From an uncultured Ruminococcus sp. (GTDB lineage: Bacteria > Bacillota > Clostridia > Oscillospirales > Acutalibacteraceae), in assembly GCA_902799245.1 (NCBI GenBank), contig CADBZY010000021.1:1-59129 (forward strand): a stretch of 59,129 bases of DNA, read 5' to 3'. A model generated the notes under the pieces. The model was given only the letters and a program-made list of their open reading frames with translations, had not been told where the DNA came from and made no database searches. The translations under genes were made by a program, and so were the position numbers. How positions within the stretch are numbered: position 1 is the first letter of the stretch; every line of letters starts with the position of its first letter. Below, piece after piece: positions 23,578-32,939 of this stretch.

Positions 23578-24741
23578 ATGATTAACGGATCAATCCAAGA
23601 GAAAAACGGCTGTCTGTATGCTGTACTGCGTATTCCCACGGGAGAAGGCAAAACCAAGCAGAAATGGGTCAATATGGGTATGAAATCCACGGAACCCAAG
23701 AGAAAAAAGCGTGAGCGGTTCGACGAGATACGGATTCAGTACAGCGACATCGCCAACCTTGAAGCAGTGGAAACCAGATTCTGTGACTTTATCGTCAAAT
23801 GGAACGAAGAAACAAAGGAAGACAAGTCGATTACCACCTATGATAACTATTCTCACATGATCACCAAGTACATCTACCCTTATTTCAGTGAGAAAGGGAC
23901 AACGGTGTTCGACCTGCGACCGGCAGACATTGAGGGGTATTACCGCTATCTCAAAAGAATCGGGCTGTCGGGCAAGACCGCGCTGAATCATCACCAGATC
24001 ATCTATACCAGCCTGAAATACGCTGTGTTCAATCGGATTCTGAAAGAGAATCCCGCCGAGTTTGTCAAACGCCCCAAGAAGAGTAAGGCAGAGCATGAGA
24101 CATACGACGCGGAGGAACTGAAAGAACTCATGAGAGCAGCAAAGGGAGATGTGCTGGAATCCGTTATTTTCCTGACATTGTGGTACGGACTTCGGCGTGA
24201 GGAAATCTTGGGCTTGCGGTGGAGCAATGTGAATTTTGAGAAGCATGAGTTCCGCATCTGTGAAACGGTTGTACGTGGCAAGGTGGACGGCAAGTGGACA
24301 AGAGTGGAACGCCCGACCACCAAGACCGACAGCAGCAACCGAGTCTTGCCCATGAGCGAAACGGTTGAAACCTATCTGCGACAGCTCATCAAACGACAGC
24401 AGGAAAACAGAGTGCTTTGCGGCAACTGTTACACCGAGAGCGATTTTGTCTGCGTCAACCGCATGGGCGAACCTATCAATCCGGATTATGTCACGCATCA
24501 CTACGGCGACCTGCTCAAAAAGTCAGGCCTCAAGAAAATCACTTTTCACGAACTGCGACACAGTTGCGCCACCTATATGATTGAGGCGGGCTACACACCG
24601 TTCTATGTCAAGGAGCTGCTGGGACACAGCAGCAGCGCGTTCACGGAAAGCGTCTACATCCACGCCGGAATGGGACACAAACAGGAAATGATAGAAACCA
24701 TCACGTCCGAAATCATGCCGATTGATGATAATGCACAATAA
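23578..24741 (+). CDS. int: Tyrosine recombinase (integrase)
   Basis: A 387-residue phage-type integrase starting at ATG 23578 after TTGGAGG. The N-terminal arm-binding part (about 1-60) and a SAM-like core-binding domain (about 65-160) precede the catalytic domain. The catalytic residues appear in WYGLRREEILGLRW (first Arg), HELRH (His and second Arg), LGHSS (His/Trp position) and the nucleophile Tyr in ESVYIHAG. The gene ends 133 bases from the 3' end of a tRNA-fMet gene on the opposite strand, with a terminator between, so the tRNA 3' end is the probable attachment site and this is the right end of the element. Confidence 0.95.
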   Translation: MINGSIQEKNGCLYAVLRIPTGEGKTKQKWVNMGMKSTEPKRKKRERFDEIRIQYSDIANLEAVETRFCDFIVKWNEETKEDKSITTYDNYSHMITKYIYPYFSEKGTTVFDLRPADIEGYYRYLKRIGLSGKTALNHHQIIYTSLKYAVFNRILKENPAEFVKRPKKSKAEHETYDAEELKELMRAAKGDVLESVIFLTLWYGLRREEILGLRWSNVNFEKHEFRICETVVRGKVDGKWTRVERPTTKTDSSNRVLPMSETVETYLRQLIKRQQENRVLCGNCYTESDFVCVNRMGEPINPDYVTHHYGDLLKKSGLKKITFHELRHSCATYMIEAGYTPFYVKELLGHSSSAFTESVYIHAGMGHKQEMIETITSEIMPIDDNAQ

Positions 24742-24823
24742 ATCAGCCGTGAATTTGGAAGCCGATGTTAGAAAAAACCGGAATTTGTTAGAAAACCGTT
24801 AGAAGCCGCCAAAAAAGAAAGAG

Positions 24824-24862
24824 CGCCGAATCTACGCAAAACCGCGTAAATTCGGCGTTTCT
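24824..24862. terminator. Terminator after the integrase
   Basis: CGCCGAA...ACGC pairs with GCGT...TTCGGCG across 24824-24857, followed by TTTCTT; the opposite strand also ends in a T-rich run, so it may serve the tRNA gene as well. Confidence 0.75.
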
Positions 24863-24874
24863 TGATGAAAAATG

Positions 24875-24951
<77 letters not shown>

Positions 24952-24980
24952 ATGTCTATTATCATCTCGATTGCTAAAAT

Positions 24981-25009
24981 ATTGTACTACAATATTTTTC
25001 GGTTGTCAA
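24981..25009 (-). promoter_or_regulatory. Promoter of the tRNA-fMet gene
   Basis: On the minus strand, a perfect TTGACA (25004-25009) and TACAAT (24981-24986) are 17 bases apart, about 30 bases before the mature tRNA 5' end. The gene-free stretch 24952-25265 holds this promoter and the ABC operon promoter. Confidence 0.8.
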
Positions 25010-25148
25010 GGGTAAAAAGAGAATTTTATTATTATTGTCTATATTTTATAAATCACATAAATGGCATTGTGTAATTATGGTCAAAAGAACGGTGCGATTG
25101 TTGCATTCGAAGAAAGCGGTGACAATTGGCTGTGCGTGTTATGCCAGA

Positions 25149-25215
25149 ATATGACTTTTGTCATATGGATTGATGACCAACGGCACTTACCATTCTGGAA
25201 TACGTATGCTATAAT
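25149..25215 (+). promoter_or_regulatory. Promoter and upstream inverted repeat of the ABC exporter operon
   Basis: TTACCA (25187-25192), 17 bases, TATAAT (25210-25215). Upstream lies a perfect inverted repeat ATATGAC-TTTT-GTCATAT (25149-25166), 20 bases before the -35, an activator-like position. The NarL-type response regulator encoded downstream is the natural candidate to bind there. Confidence 0.6.
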
Positions 25216-25265
25216 CTGATTGTAAGTTCAAGGAAACAACCAATCGATAATGTATGGAGGTCATT

Positions 25266-26042
25266 ATGGAACAGACAACTATCTTAAAGCTCAGCGGACT
25301 GAGCAAGAAATTCGACAGCAGAACAGCGGTCGATCATATCTCACTTGAAATCAATGAGGGCGAAATCTTCGGACTGCTGGGCCCCAACGGCGCCGGAAAA
25401 TCCACAACGCTGAATATGGTATGCTCTCTGCTCAGACCGACCTCCGGCAGCATTGAGGTCTTCGGCATGGACGCCAAAAAGGACATGAAGCAGATCAAGC
25501 GGAGAATCGGCTACATTCCCCAGGATCTTGCCATTCACGGCAATCTAAGGGCATGGGAGAATGTGGAGCTTTTCACATCGCTGTACGGCATCAGCGGCAA
25601 GGAACTTCGCACTGCGGTGGACGAGTCCTTGAAATTCGTCGGACTGCTCGACAGGCGGAACAGCTATGCCAAGACCTTTTCCGGCGGCATGAAGCGCCGT
25701 CTGAATATCGCCTGCTCCATCGGACACAAGCCCGACCTGATGATCTTTGACGAACCGACGGTCGGCGTTGACCCGCAGTCCCGCAATTTTATCCTTGAAA
25801 AGATCAAGGAAGCCAACGCAAAGGGCGCGACGGTCATCTACACCAGTCACTACATGGAGGAAGTGGAGGCCATCTGCACCCGCATTGCCATCATGGACAA
25901 CGGCAGAATCATCGCCACAGGCACGCGGGACGAACTGGCACGTCTGGTGACGGACAGGAATCCCGAAAGCGTCACACTGGAGGAAGTGTTCCTCACCCTG
26001 ACCGGCAAAAAGCTGCGTGATTACGCGGGAGGAGAAGGCTGA
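25266..26042 (+). CDS. ABC transporter ATP-binding protein
   Basis: A 258-residue ATPase; the ATG at 25266 follows TATGGAGG. Walker A GPNGAGKST, Q-loop (YIPQDL), signature FSGGMKRRL and Walker B LMIFDEPTVGVDP are all present, followed by the switch histidine in TSHYMEE. This is the CcmA/DrrA-type subfamily that pairs with ABC-2 permeases to export antibiotics, peptides or lipids. The gene is followed after two bases by two permease genes and then a two-component system, an arrangement often seen in self-regulated antimicrobial resistance or export loci. Substrate unknown. Confidence 0.95.
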   Translation: MEQTTILKLSGLSKKFDSRTAVDHISLEINEGEIFGLLGPNGAGKSTTLNMVCSLLRPTSGSIEVFGMDAKKDMKQIKRRIGYIPQDLAIHGNLRAWENVELFTSLYGISGKELRTAVDESLKFVGLLDRRNSYAKTFSGGMKRRLNIACSIGHKPDLMIFDEPTVGVDPQSRNFILEKIKEANAKGATVIYTSHYMEEVEAICTRIAIMDNGRIIATGTRDELARLVTDRNPESVTLEEVFLTLTGKKLRDYAGGEG

Positions 26043-26044
26043 TT

Positions 26045-27091
26045 ATGATTCTCATCAAGAACAATCTGAAATTAATGCTTCGCTGCAAGCCCCTGATTCT
26101 GATACTTCTCTGCATGATCATGGTGACGGGTATGCTTTCGGCTGTGTTCAAGGACATGATGACCGACAATCTCGAAGTAGAGGATTTTGAATTGGGCTAC
26201 AGTTTTTCAAAGGGCTGCGTTTATGAACCTGTCAAGCCGGTGCTGGAAAACATCGGAAAAGAAAACGGCATTGAACTCGTTGCGCTCACCGACGGCAGCG
26301 CACAGAACGCCATTCAGAGCGGCAAGGTTGATGTGTTCGCCGAATTCAGTGACGAAGGCTGCACCGTGTACAGCTCGGACGACCGCAAGATCGAAGCAAG
26401 TGTGGTGGAGATGATCATTTCTTCCCTTCTCTCCGGCGCTTCGGGTACGCAGATCAAGGATTATCTCAAGGAATACAAAATGGAAGTCGCGCCTATGCCT
26501 GACTCCCAGATGTACTACACCATCGCCTACACGGTTTATTTTGTGTGGTGCTCCATGATCGTTCTCGGCGTGATCACCTCCGCGGAAAACAAGAACAGAA
26601 TCGGCGCACGGTTCCGCACCTCTACCGCTTCCTCCCTGTCGGTCTATATGAGCCGGTTTGTCCCCTCCGCCATTGTCATCACGGCGCTGATGTTCGCCGG
26701 TGTTGCGATCTGCACGGCGCTGTTTGAACTCACATGGTCGCAGACCGCCCTTTGTGCGCTGATACTGCTGCTCGGCTGCATTGCCGCGGCAGCGCTGGCA
26801 ACCGTTCTGTTCAGCCTGATCAGAAACGTGATTGTCTGTGTGGTGTTCGGCTATTGCCTGCTGATGTTCTGGGGATTCTTCGGCGGCTCCTTCTGTCCCT
26901 ATATGTGGGCGACATTTGCCGACAAACTCCGCGATTACTCCCCGATTTATTATATGACACGTTCCCTCGTGGAGCTGAACACCAGCGGCAGCAGCGAATT
27001 TACCCTTCCCACGGTGCTGATACTCTGCGGAATGACGGTGGTCTGTGTTCCCCTTGGAATGGCTGCCGTCAAGGTAAGAAAGGAGAACTGA
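26045..27091 (+). CDS. ABC-2 type permease subunit
   Basis: A 348-residue membrane protein with the ABC-2/ABC-2_3 layout: one N-terminal helix (about residues 14-33), a large extracytoplasmic domain (to about 155), then a bundle of five helices in the C-terminal half ending at VPLGMAAVKV. It starts two bases after the ATPase stop codon and is followed four bases later by a second permease of like architecture, so the transporter is probably a heterodimer of permeases with one type of ATPase. Confidence 0.85.
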   Translation: MILIKNNLKLMLRCKPLILILLCMIMVTGMLSAVFKDMMTDNLEVEDFELGYSFSKGCVYEPVKPVLENIGKENGIELVALTDGSAQNAIQSGKVDVFAEFSDEGCTVYSSDDRKIEASVVEMIISSLLSGASGTQIKDYLKEYKMEVAPMPDSQMYYTIAYTVYFVWCSMIVLGVITSAENKNRIGARFRTSTASSLSVYMSRFVPSAIVITALMFAGVAICTALFELTWSQTALCALILLLGCIAAAALATVLFSLIRNVIVCVVFGYCLLMFWGFFGGSFCPYMWATFADKLRDYSPIYYMTRSLVELNTSGSSEFTLPTVLILCGMTVVCVPLGMAAVKVRKEN

Positions 27092-27094
27092 GCC

Positions 27095-28345
27095 ATGAGA
27101 GCTTTTATGACAATGACAAAGATCAACTGCAAGATGCTGCTCAGAAATATCGGATTCCTTGTGTGTCTGGTGCTGCTGCCCATCGGCGCGTCGGCGCTGC
27201 ATATGATTCAGACCAGCAGCGGATATGTCACCGACGATCAATTAAGCGAAATCATAGAGCTGGACAGCTTTGACAGTGCCGTGCTCATGGATGCTAAAAA
27301 CGTAGCCGTAGTCTTTGTGGACGCGGCAAAGGACGAATTCTCCGACATTCTTCTTCATTCTCTGACGAAGGAAGAATGGTGCACCGTCGTCCGGTACAAA
27401 AGCGAGCCGCTTTCCGTGGAGCAATTGAAGCAACTCGTGCAGGACACCTACGACCGCAGCTTGATGGCAGCCGTGGTGTATCTTCCGGAGGATTTCTCCG
27501 CAAAGCTGATGAATGGTCAGTCGCCTGAACTGATTATCCTCAACGGGGAGAAGGACGGGCGCTTCAACCTTCTCAAGGCAAAGATCAACGCGAATGTTTC
27601 GGTTCTCGCGGGCTGCGCTTCCTCATCAGAAAGTCAGTCGCAGGCGGTCAGTATGGCAAAGAATGCCTTTGACAAAATGCCTGCCATGAAATCCATTGTA
27701 ACCGGAGATGAAACAGCGCTTTCTCCTGAGCAGACCGACCATCTCAGAAGCACGGGCTACGCGCTGGCGGTGCTGTCGCTTGCCTTTGCCCTGACCGGCT
27801 GCTTTGTGGCGAATCTCGTGGTCACCGAGAGCGAGAACAAATCCCTTCTCCGCATCGAGATGTCCGGCATGACCATGTTGAAATACATCGCTTCCAAGGC
27901 GCTGACCGCCGTGATCGTCACGGCACTGCAAACGGCGGTTACCGCGGCGGCGACGGCTGCCTTTGTCGGCACCGACGTGGGAATTCCTTTCGGCAGCTAC
28001 CTGCTGCTGGTGGGCACGATGGGACTCATTTACAACCTGCTGTCGCTGGTCTTCGGCATCTTCTTCAAAAACACGACCTTCACGGTCTACGCCTCCTTCG
28101 GCATATGGGTATTCGCCAACCTCATCTCCGCCGTGTATTTCGACTTTGTCAAACTGCCCGACTGGTGGCAGAAGCTGTCGCTGATCGCGCCGCAGAAATG
28201 GGTGATGATCACCGCCGAAGCCATCATGAAGGGGGAATCCGCTGCCTACCCGAATTTCTTCCTTGTGTCGTCTGCCTTCCTGTTGGTTCTCCTGACGGCA
28301 GGCTATATCGGGGCTCAATTATCCGACGGAACCCAGAAGGAATAG
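27095..28345 (+). CDS. ABC-2 type permease subunit, second copy
   Basis: A 416-residue membrane protein with an N-terminal helix (about 15-35), a long extracytoplasmic region with acidic and serine-rich stretches, and a C-terminal helix bundle (from about residue 220, YALAVLSLAFALTGCFVANLV...) ending LLTAGYIGAQLSDGTQKE. The C-terminal helices contain the usual ABC-2 pattern of small residues. It completes the exporter encoded with the two genes before it. A terminator and an interspersed repeat follow its stop, so the kinase and regulator downstream are probably transcribed separately. Confidence 0.85.
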   Translation: MRAFMTMTKINCKMLLRNIGFLVCLVLLPIGASALHMIQTSSGYVTDDQLSEIIELDSFDSAVLMDAKNVAVVFVDAAKDEFSDILLHSLTKEEWCTVVRYKSEPLSVEQLKQLVQDTYDRSLMAAVVYLPEDFSAKLMNGQSPELIILNGEKDGRFNLLKAKINANVSVLAGCASSSESQSQAVSMAKNAFDKMPAMKSIVTGDETALSPEQTDHLRSTGYALAVLSLAFALTGCFVANLVVTESENKSLLRIEMSGMTMLKYIASKALTAVIVTALQTAVTAAATAAFVGTDVGIPFGSYLLLVGTMGLIYNLLSLVFGIFFKNTTFTVYASFGIWVFANLISAVYFDFVKLPDWWQKLSLIAPQKWVMITAEAIMKGESAAYPNFFLVSSAFLLVLLTAGYIGAQLSDGTQKE

Positions 28346-28360
28346 GGCGCGCAGCGGAGC

Positions 28361-28552
28361 TGCGCTAAGTGAATAGTGAATGGTGAATAACGAATAATGA
28401 ATAACGGTGGAGCGCCTGCGGCGCTGGAATATAATCATGCGGGTGAAGAAATAAATTTATTTCTCGCCCGCGATTTTTTACGTGACAAAGCATTATCACG
28501 ATGTTATAATATATTTATTCTTTATTCTTTTAGCGAGCGAACGCGAGCGCCT
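28361..28552. repeat. Intergenic repeat with embedded terminator (copy 1)
   Basis: The space between the permease and the kinase gene contains a run of GTGAATA-like units (28369-28405), a GCGCCTGCGGCGCTGGAATA segment, a strong hairpin (28439-28471, GCGGG...CCCGC) followed by T-rich DNA that will end the ABC operon, and at 28531-28550 the complement of GCGCTCGCGTTCGCTCGCTA. The last block recurs at 57236-57255 and 59110-59129, and the GCGC...GGAATATA block recurs near 57300, so these are members of one dispersed repeat family. Confidence 0.65.
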
Positions 28553-28569
28553 CTGGGGATGTGCTTTTG

Positions 28570-29718
28570 ATGAATGAAAACTTGCGTTTTTCGGAGATTT
28601 GGGAGAAGCATTACTTTGTCTTTGTCAAATTCGGATACGTGCTGCTGATGGCGGCCTATTTATTGATGAACAGTGAGAGCGCGAACCGCGGCAATGCTCT
28701 GACGCTGGCGGCAGCGGCACTCTGTGCCTGTGTCATGGCGGTTTATGAAACCGCAAGGCAAAAAAAGAGGAGGATTCTGCTGCTCGGTGCGGAATGGGCC
28801 GCTGTGCTGCTGGGAATGAAATTTTGCGGCGGCGGGTTTATCGTGCTGCTGCCGGTGGCGGTTTGCGACGCGGTGAGTCTGCTGCAATGGCCTCCTTACC
28901 TGTTTGCCGTTTCATTGATCGGCATGGTGATGACTTACGACAAATTCACCTACCTGCTGCTCTGCCTGCTCACCTCCGTGATTTACTGGCAGCACAGCGG
29001 CATGATTCTCAAATACCGGAAATCCGCCGAGGACTACGAGGAACAGGAGCTGCAACTGAAAAATTCCATTGAATCCAGCGCGGCGGATTTTAAGGACGAA
29101 ATACGGCGCACCAATCTGCATTACGAAAACATCATGCTGCAGGACAAGGCGCGGCTGTCGCAGGCGCTTCACGATAAGTTAGGACACCGCATCAACGGTT
29201 CCATTTATCAATTGGAGGCGTGCCGCGCGATTGCCTCCAGCAATCCCGAAAAGGCGGATGAAATTCTCGTTCGCGTCACCCAGAGCCTGCGCGACGGCAT
29301 GGACGAAATACGCGCCGTCCTGCGCAGCGAACGTCCCGACCGCAAGCGCATGGCAATGTTAGGACTCAATCTGCTCTGCGAGGAATGCAAATCACAGTAC
29401 GGCATTGACGCGCAATTGACGATAGAAGGCGACAGCGGCAGAATCAATGAACAAACGTGGAGCGTCATTTATGACAACTGCTGTGAAGCGGTCACCAACG
29501 CCATGAAATACGCGGGATGCAGCCGTATGCGCATTGAAATCAGGGTGCTCCATCAGATGCTCCGCTGCTGCGTGAGCGACAACGGCAAGGGCTGCGAGGA
29601 CATCCGTGACGGCATGGGACTGGAAGGCATTAAGCGGCGTGTCACGCAATTGGGCGGCACCGCCCACATTTCCGGCGACGGCGGATTTACCATCAATATG
29701 CTGATCCCCATAGAATAG
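28570..29718 (+). CDS. Sensor histidine kinase, NarX/DesK-like (HisKA_3)
   Basis: A 382-residue protein; the ATG at 28570 is preferred over a GTG nine bases upstream because of spacing to GGGGA. Five or six membrane helices fill residues 14-145 with no large outside domain, as in intramembrane-sensing kinases. A coiled coil then leads to LSQALHDKLGHRING with the phospho-acceptor H201 (HisKA_3 family), and the ATPase shows EAVTNAMKYA (N box) and DNGKGCEDIRDGMGLEGI (G boxes). It forms a two-component pair with the LuxR-type regulator 35 bases downstream and probably controls the ABC exporter. Confidence 0.9.
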   Translation: MNENLRFSEIWEKHYFVFVKFGYVLLMAAYLLMNSESANRGNALTLAAAALCACVMAVYETARQKKRRILLLGAEWAAVLLGMKFCGGGFIVLLPVAVCDAVSLLQWPPYLFAVSLIGMVMTYDKFTYLLLCLLTSVIYWQHSGMILKYRKSAEDYEEQELQLKNSIESSAADFKDEIRRTNLHYENIMLQDKARLSQALHDKLGHRINGSIYQLEACRAIASSNPEKADEILVRVTQSLRDGMDEIRAVLRSERPDRKRMAMLGLNLLCEECKSQYGIDAQLTIEGDSGRINEQTWSVIYDNCCEAVTNAMKYAGCSRMRIEIRVLHQMLRCCVSDNGKGCEDIRDGMGLEGIKRRVTQLGGTAHISGDGGFTINMLIPIE

Positions 29719-29753
29719 GGTGAAGGGTGAATATTGGAGATTGGAGGAAAAAC

Positions 29754-30380
29754 ATGGCGATCAAAGTAATTATTGCAGACGACAGCGACTTTGTGCGCGA
29801 GGGCATGAGCATCATTCTGAGCGTGGACAGTGAATTTGAGGTGATCGGCTGCGCTGCCAACGGCAGAGAGTGCGTCGAGCTGGCGCGGAAGAACGCAGCC
29901 GATGTGATTCTGATGGACATACAGATGCCTGAAATGGACGGTATAGAGGCGACTAAAATCATCACGGAAGAAGCTCTGGGAAAGGTGCTGATTCTCACCA
30001 CCTTTGACGATTACGATTTAGTCCGCAAAGCCATCGGCAACGGCGCGAAGGGGTATCTCATCAAAAATCACACGCCTGACAAGCTCAAAAGCATGATTCG
30101 CTCGGTATATGCCGGTGTGAATGTGCTGGACGAAAGCATATTTGCACAAGTGGCAAAAATCCAGTCTCCGCAAAGTGACGGGTTCGATTCTTCCGCCTAT
30201 TCTTCCCGTGAGCTGGAGATCATCGGGCTGATTGCGGACGGACTTTCCAACAAGGAAATCGCCGGACGGCTGTTTCTGAGCGAAGGTACGGTGAAGAATT
30301 ACATCAGTAATATTCTGGTGAAAAGCGGTATGGAGCATCGTACGCAGATTGCCATTTATTATCTCACGGGTAAAAAGTAG
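29754..30380 (+). CDS. NarL/LuxR-family response regulator
   Basis: A 208-residue regulator; the ATG at 29754 follows TTGGAGG. The receiver domain has IIADDSDF with the acidic pair, phosphoacceptor D55 in ILMDIQMPEMDG, a T in LILTTFDD and the conserved Lys in YLIKNHTP. The C-terminal LuxR helix-turn-helix is complete (SSRELEIIGLIADGLSNKEI...VKNYISNILVKSG). The cognate kinase is immediately upstream. A likely target is the inverted repeat before the ABC operon at 25149-25166. Confidence 0.92.
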   Translation: MAIKVIIADDSDFVREGMSIILSVDSEFEVIGCAANGRECVELARKNAADVILMDIQMPEMDGIEATKIITEEALGKVLILTTFDDYDLVRKAIGNGAKGYLIKNHTPDKLKSMIRSVYAGVNVLDESIFAQVAKIQSPQSDGFDSSAYSSRELEIIGLIADGLSNKEIAGRLFLSEGTVKNYISNILVKSGMEHRTQIAIYYLTGKK

Positions 30381-30476
30381 AGCGGCGGCAGTGATGGGGG
30401 CTATTCCTGTCGCATTTGTAATGACGATTTTCCATATGTCGATGATGTTCTTTTTTATAATAAATATCAGTTTTTC

Positions 30477-30505
30477 TTGCTATTTTCCCAAATCTTTGTT
30501 ATAAT
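30477..30505 (+). promoter_or_regulatory. Promoter of the GH31 gene
   Basis: TTGCTA (30477-30482), 17 bases, TATAAT (30500-30505), followed by a GGAGG site before the start codon at 30563. Confidence 0.7.
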
Positions 30506-30562
30506 GTTAAACAGCAGGGATATTCCCATTTCAATCAGAATACTATGGAGGCTGATTTACAT

Positions 30563-32869
30563 ATGAATTTCGGAAAAATCAAATCCTTCAATACCGAGGG
30601 CAGCCGCGTCGAAATCATCTTCGAAAATGCCGCCTGTTACATCACGGCGGTTACAGAGGACATTATCAACGTGTTCTCTCCGTTCAAGCCGGAATGTACC
30701 CATTCCTTCGCCATAGAGGGCGACAAGTCCAAGGGCGTCAATGTCATTGCCACGATGGTGGGCAGTTACATCATTATCTCCACCTCTAAGCTGGCGATCT
30801 ACGTCTATGACAATTTCCAGACGCAGATCATGACCTCCGACGGCACGCTGATTTGCCGTGACTACAAGGGCGTCCGTGAAGCGCAGGGCGCCGCGATTAT
30901 TTCGCAGGAGGCCATCGAGCAGGCGCGCATGGAGGGACACGCCATGTCCGACGGCATCGCCCGCCACAGGATCGAAGTGCTCAAATGCATGGAGGGCGAC
31001 GAGTATTTCTACGGTTTAGGCGACAAATACAACTTCCTCAACAAGAAGGGCTACGCCTTTGAAATGTGGAACAGCGACATTCCGGATCCGCATTATGAAT
31101 CCATGCGCAGTCTTTACAAATCCATTCCGTTTTTTATTGTTCACCGTGAAAAGGTGGATTACGGCATCTTCTTTGACAATCACCACCGCACGCAGTTCGA
31201 TCTCGGCAAGGAGAACACGGGGTATTATTCTTTCTCAGCGGACGACGGAGATCTGAATTATTATCTCATTTCGGGCGATTCCATCAAGTCGGTCGTCAGC
31301 GGCTATACATACCTGACAGGAACCACACCGCTGCCGCAGCTCTGGACGCTGGGGTACCAGCAGTGCCGCTGGTCTTATGAAACTCGCGACGAGCTTATGT
31401 CTGTCGCGGTGAGCATGAGAAAGAACGACATTCCCTGTGACGTCCTCTACTGCGACATCGACTACATGGACAACTTCAAGGTGTTCACATGGGGCGAGAA
31501 GCAGTATCCCAACCACAGGGAAATGATCGATGTTTTAAACAAGCACGGATTCAAGGTCGTTACCATTATCGACCCCGGCGTCAAGAAGGAAGAAGGCTAT
31601 TCCATCTATGACGAGGGCGTAAAGAACGATTTCTTTGTACATGACACCCAGGGCAGAATCTATGAAAACGTGGTCTGGCCGGGTGATGCGGTATTCCCCG
31701 ACTTCGGCAGACGCGCCGTGCGCAACTGGTGGGCGGACAACCAGCGCATCATGACGGATGACGGCGTCGCCGGCATATGGAACGACATGAACGAGCCGGC
31801 GAGTTTCCGCGGAGAGATACCGGACGACGTGGTGTTCTGCGACGAGGAACGCAGGACCACACACGCTGAAATGCACAATGTGTACGGCTCCCTCATGAGC
31901 AAGGCAACCTATGAAGGCCTGAAGCGTCAGACCGGTAAGCGCCCGTTTGTCATCACACGCGCCTGCTACAGCGGCGCGCAGAAATACACCACCGCGTGGA
32001 CGGGCGACAATCAGAGTCACTGGTCGCACCTTCGCTATTCCATCGCCCAGATGTGCAGCTTAGGGTTGAGCGGTATGGCATTCATCGGCTCGGATGTGGG
32101 CGGCTTCGGCTCCGACTGCACGCCGGAACTGCTCTGCCGCTGGACGCAGCTGGGCTGCTTCACTCCGCTGTTCCGCAATCACGCCGCCAAGGGAACGCGC
32201 CATCAGGAGCCGTGGGCTTTTGACAAGTATACGCTCGACATCTGCCGCAAATATATCCGTCTGCGCTACAAACTTCTGCCCTATATCTACGACTGCTTCC
32301 ACGAGACCGAGAACACCGGACTTCCCGTGTTCCGTCCGTTGGTGCTGGAATTCCAGAATGACAAAAACGTCTACGAGATCAACGATCAGTTTATGGTGGG
32401 TCAGTGGCTCATGGTAGCGCCCATTGTCGATCAGGGCAAGGTCAGCCGCGACGTCTATCTGCCCAAGAACTGCAACTGGTACGATTTCCACACGGGCCAG
32501 CGCTTCCCCGGCGGCACCCGGATTCTCCGTGAAGCGCCGCTCGACACCTGCCCGATTTATGTGCGTGAGGGCGCGGTGCTTCCCATGTGGCCGGTGATGA
32601 ATTACGTCGGCGAAAAGAAGGTGGACTGCCTTGAACTGATGGTTTACGGCGGCGACGGAGAATACCTCCACTACCAGGACAACGGCACCGATTACGCCTA
32701 TCGTGAGGGCGAATACAACGTTTACAGATTCGTCAGCAAACGCGGCTGTCTTTCCGTCGAACAGATCAAGTCGGGTTATGACGAGAAATACGAGCGATTC
32801 AAGATTAATCTGAGCGGAAAGATGTTCAATATCAAATTCACCGGCAGAAGAATCAACGCCATCCGCTGA
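30563..32869 (+). CDS. Glycoside hydrolase family 31 (alpha-glucosidase-like)
   Basis: A 768-residue protein without a signal peptide, so cytoplasmic. The ATG at 30563 follows TATGGAGG. The catalytic nucleophile D408 is in GIWNDMNEPASF, and the acid/base residue is probably D482 in AWTGDNQSHW; GSDVGGFG follows. The N-terminal beta domain and a C-terminal beta-sandwich (from about 650) give the usual GH31 size. It probably releases glucose (or another sugar) from the non-reducing end of imported alpha-oligosaccharides; a close alternative is an alpha-xylosidase or glucosyltransferase of the same family. It stands alone between its own promoter and a strong terminator. Confidence 0.93.
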   Translation: MNFGKIKSFNTEGSRVEIIFENAACYITAVTEDIINVFSPFKPECTHSFAIEGDKSKGVNVIATMVGSYIIISTSKLAIYVYDNFQTQIMTSDGTLICRDYKGVREAQGAAIISQEAIEQARMEGHAMSDGIARHRIEVLKCMEGDEYFYGLGDKYNFLNKKGYAFEMWNSDIPDPHYESMRSLYKSIPFFIVHREKVDYGIFFDNHHRTQFDLGKENTGYYSFSADDGDLNYYLISGDSIKSVVSGYTYLTGTTPLPQLWTLGYQQCRWSYETRDELMSVAVSMRKNDIPCDVLYCDIDYMDNFKVFTWGEKQYPNHREMIDVLNKHGFKVVTIIDPGVKKEEGYSIYDEGVKNDFFVHDTQGRIYENVVWPGDAVFPDFGRRAVRNWWADNQRIMTDDGVAGIWNDMNEPASFRGEIPDDVVFCDEERRTTHAEMHNVYGSLMSKATYEGLKRQTGKRPFVITRACYSGAQKYTTAWTGDNQSHWSHLRYSIAQMCSLGLSGMAFIGSDVGGFGSDCTPELLCRWTQLGCFTPLFRNHAAKGTRHQEPWAFDKYTLDICRKYIRLRYKLLPYIYDCFHETENTGLPVFRPLVLEFQNDKNVYEINDQFMVGQWLMVAPIVDQGKVSRDVYLPKNCNWYDFHTGQRFPGGTRILREAPLDTCPIYVREGAVLPMWPVMNYVGEKKVDCLELMVYGGDGEYLHYQDNGTDYAYREGEYNVYRFVSKRGCLSVEQIKSGYDEKYERFKINLSGKMFNIKFTGRRINAIR

Positions 32870-32890
32870 TCTTTTTCCGTGACAGTATGC

Positions 32891-32933
32891 AAACCGGCCA
32901 TCAGGCACGAAAACACGCCTGATGGCCGGTTTT
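32891..32933. terminator. Strong bidirectional terminator between GH31 and spoIIE
   Basis: A perfect 16-base stem (AAACCGGCCATCAGGC, 32891-32906, with its complement at 32917-32932) around a 10-base loop, with T-rich ends on both strands. It serves two convergent genes. Confidence 0.9.
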
Positions 32934-32939
32934 ATCGAA

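Noticed and set aside
25077-25154. A 25-residue ORF before the ABC operon
   Set aside because: It ends inside the inverted repeat at 25149-25166, lacks a ribosome-binding site and is not recognisable; it may be chance.
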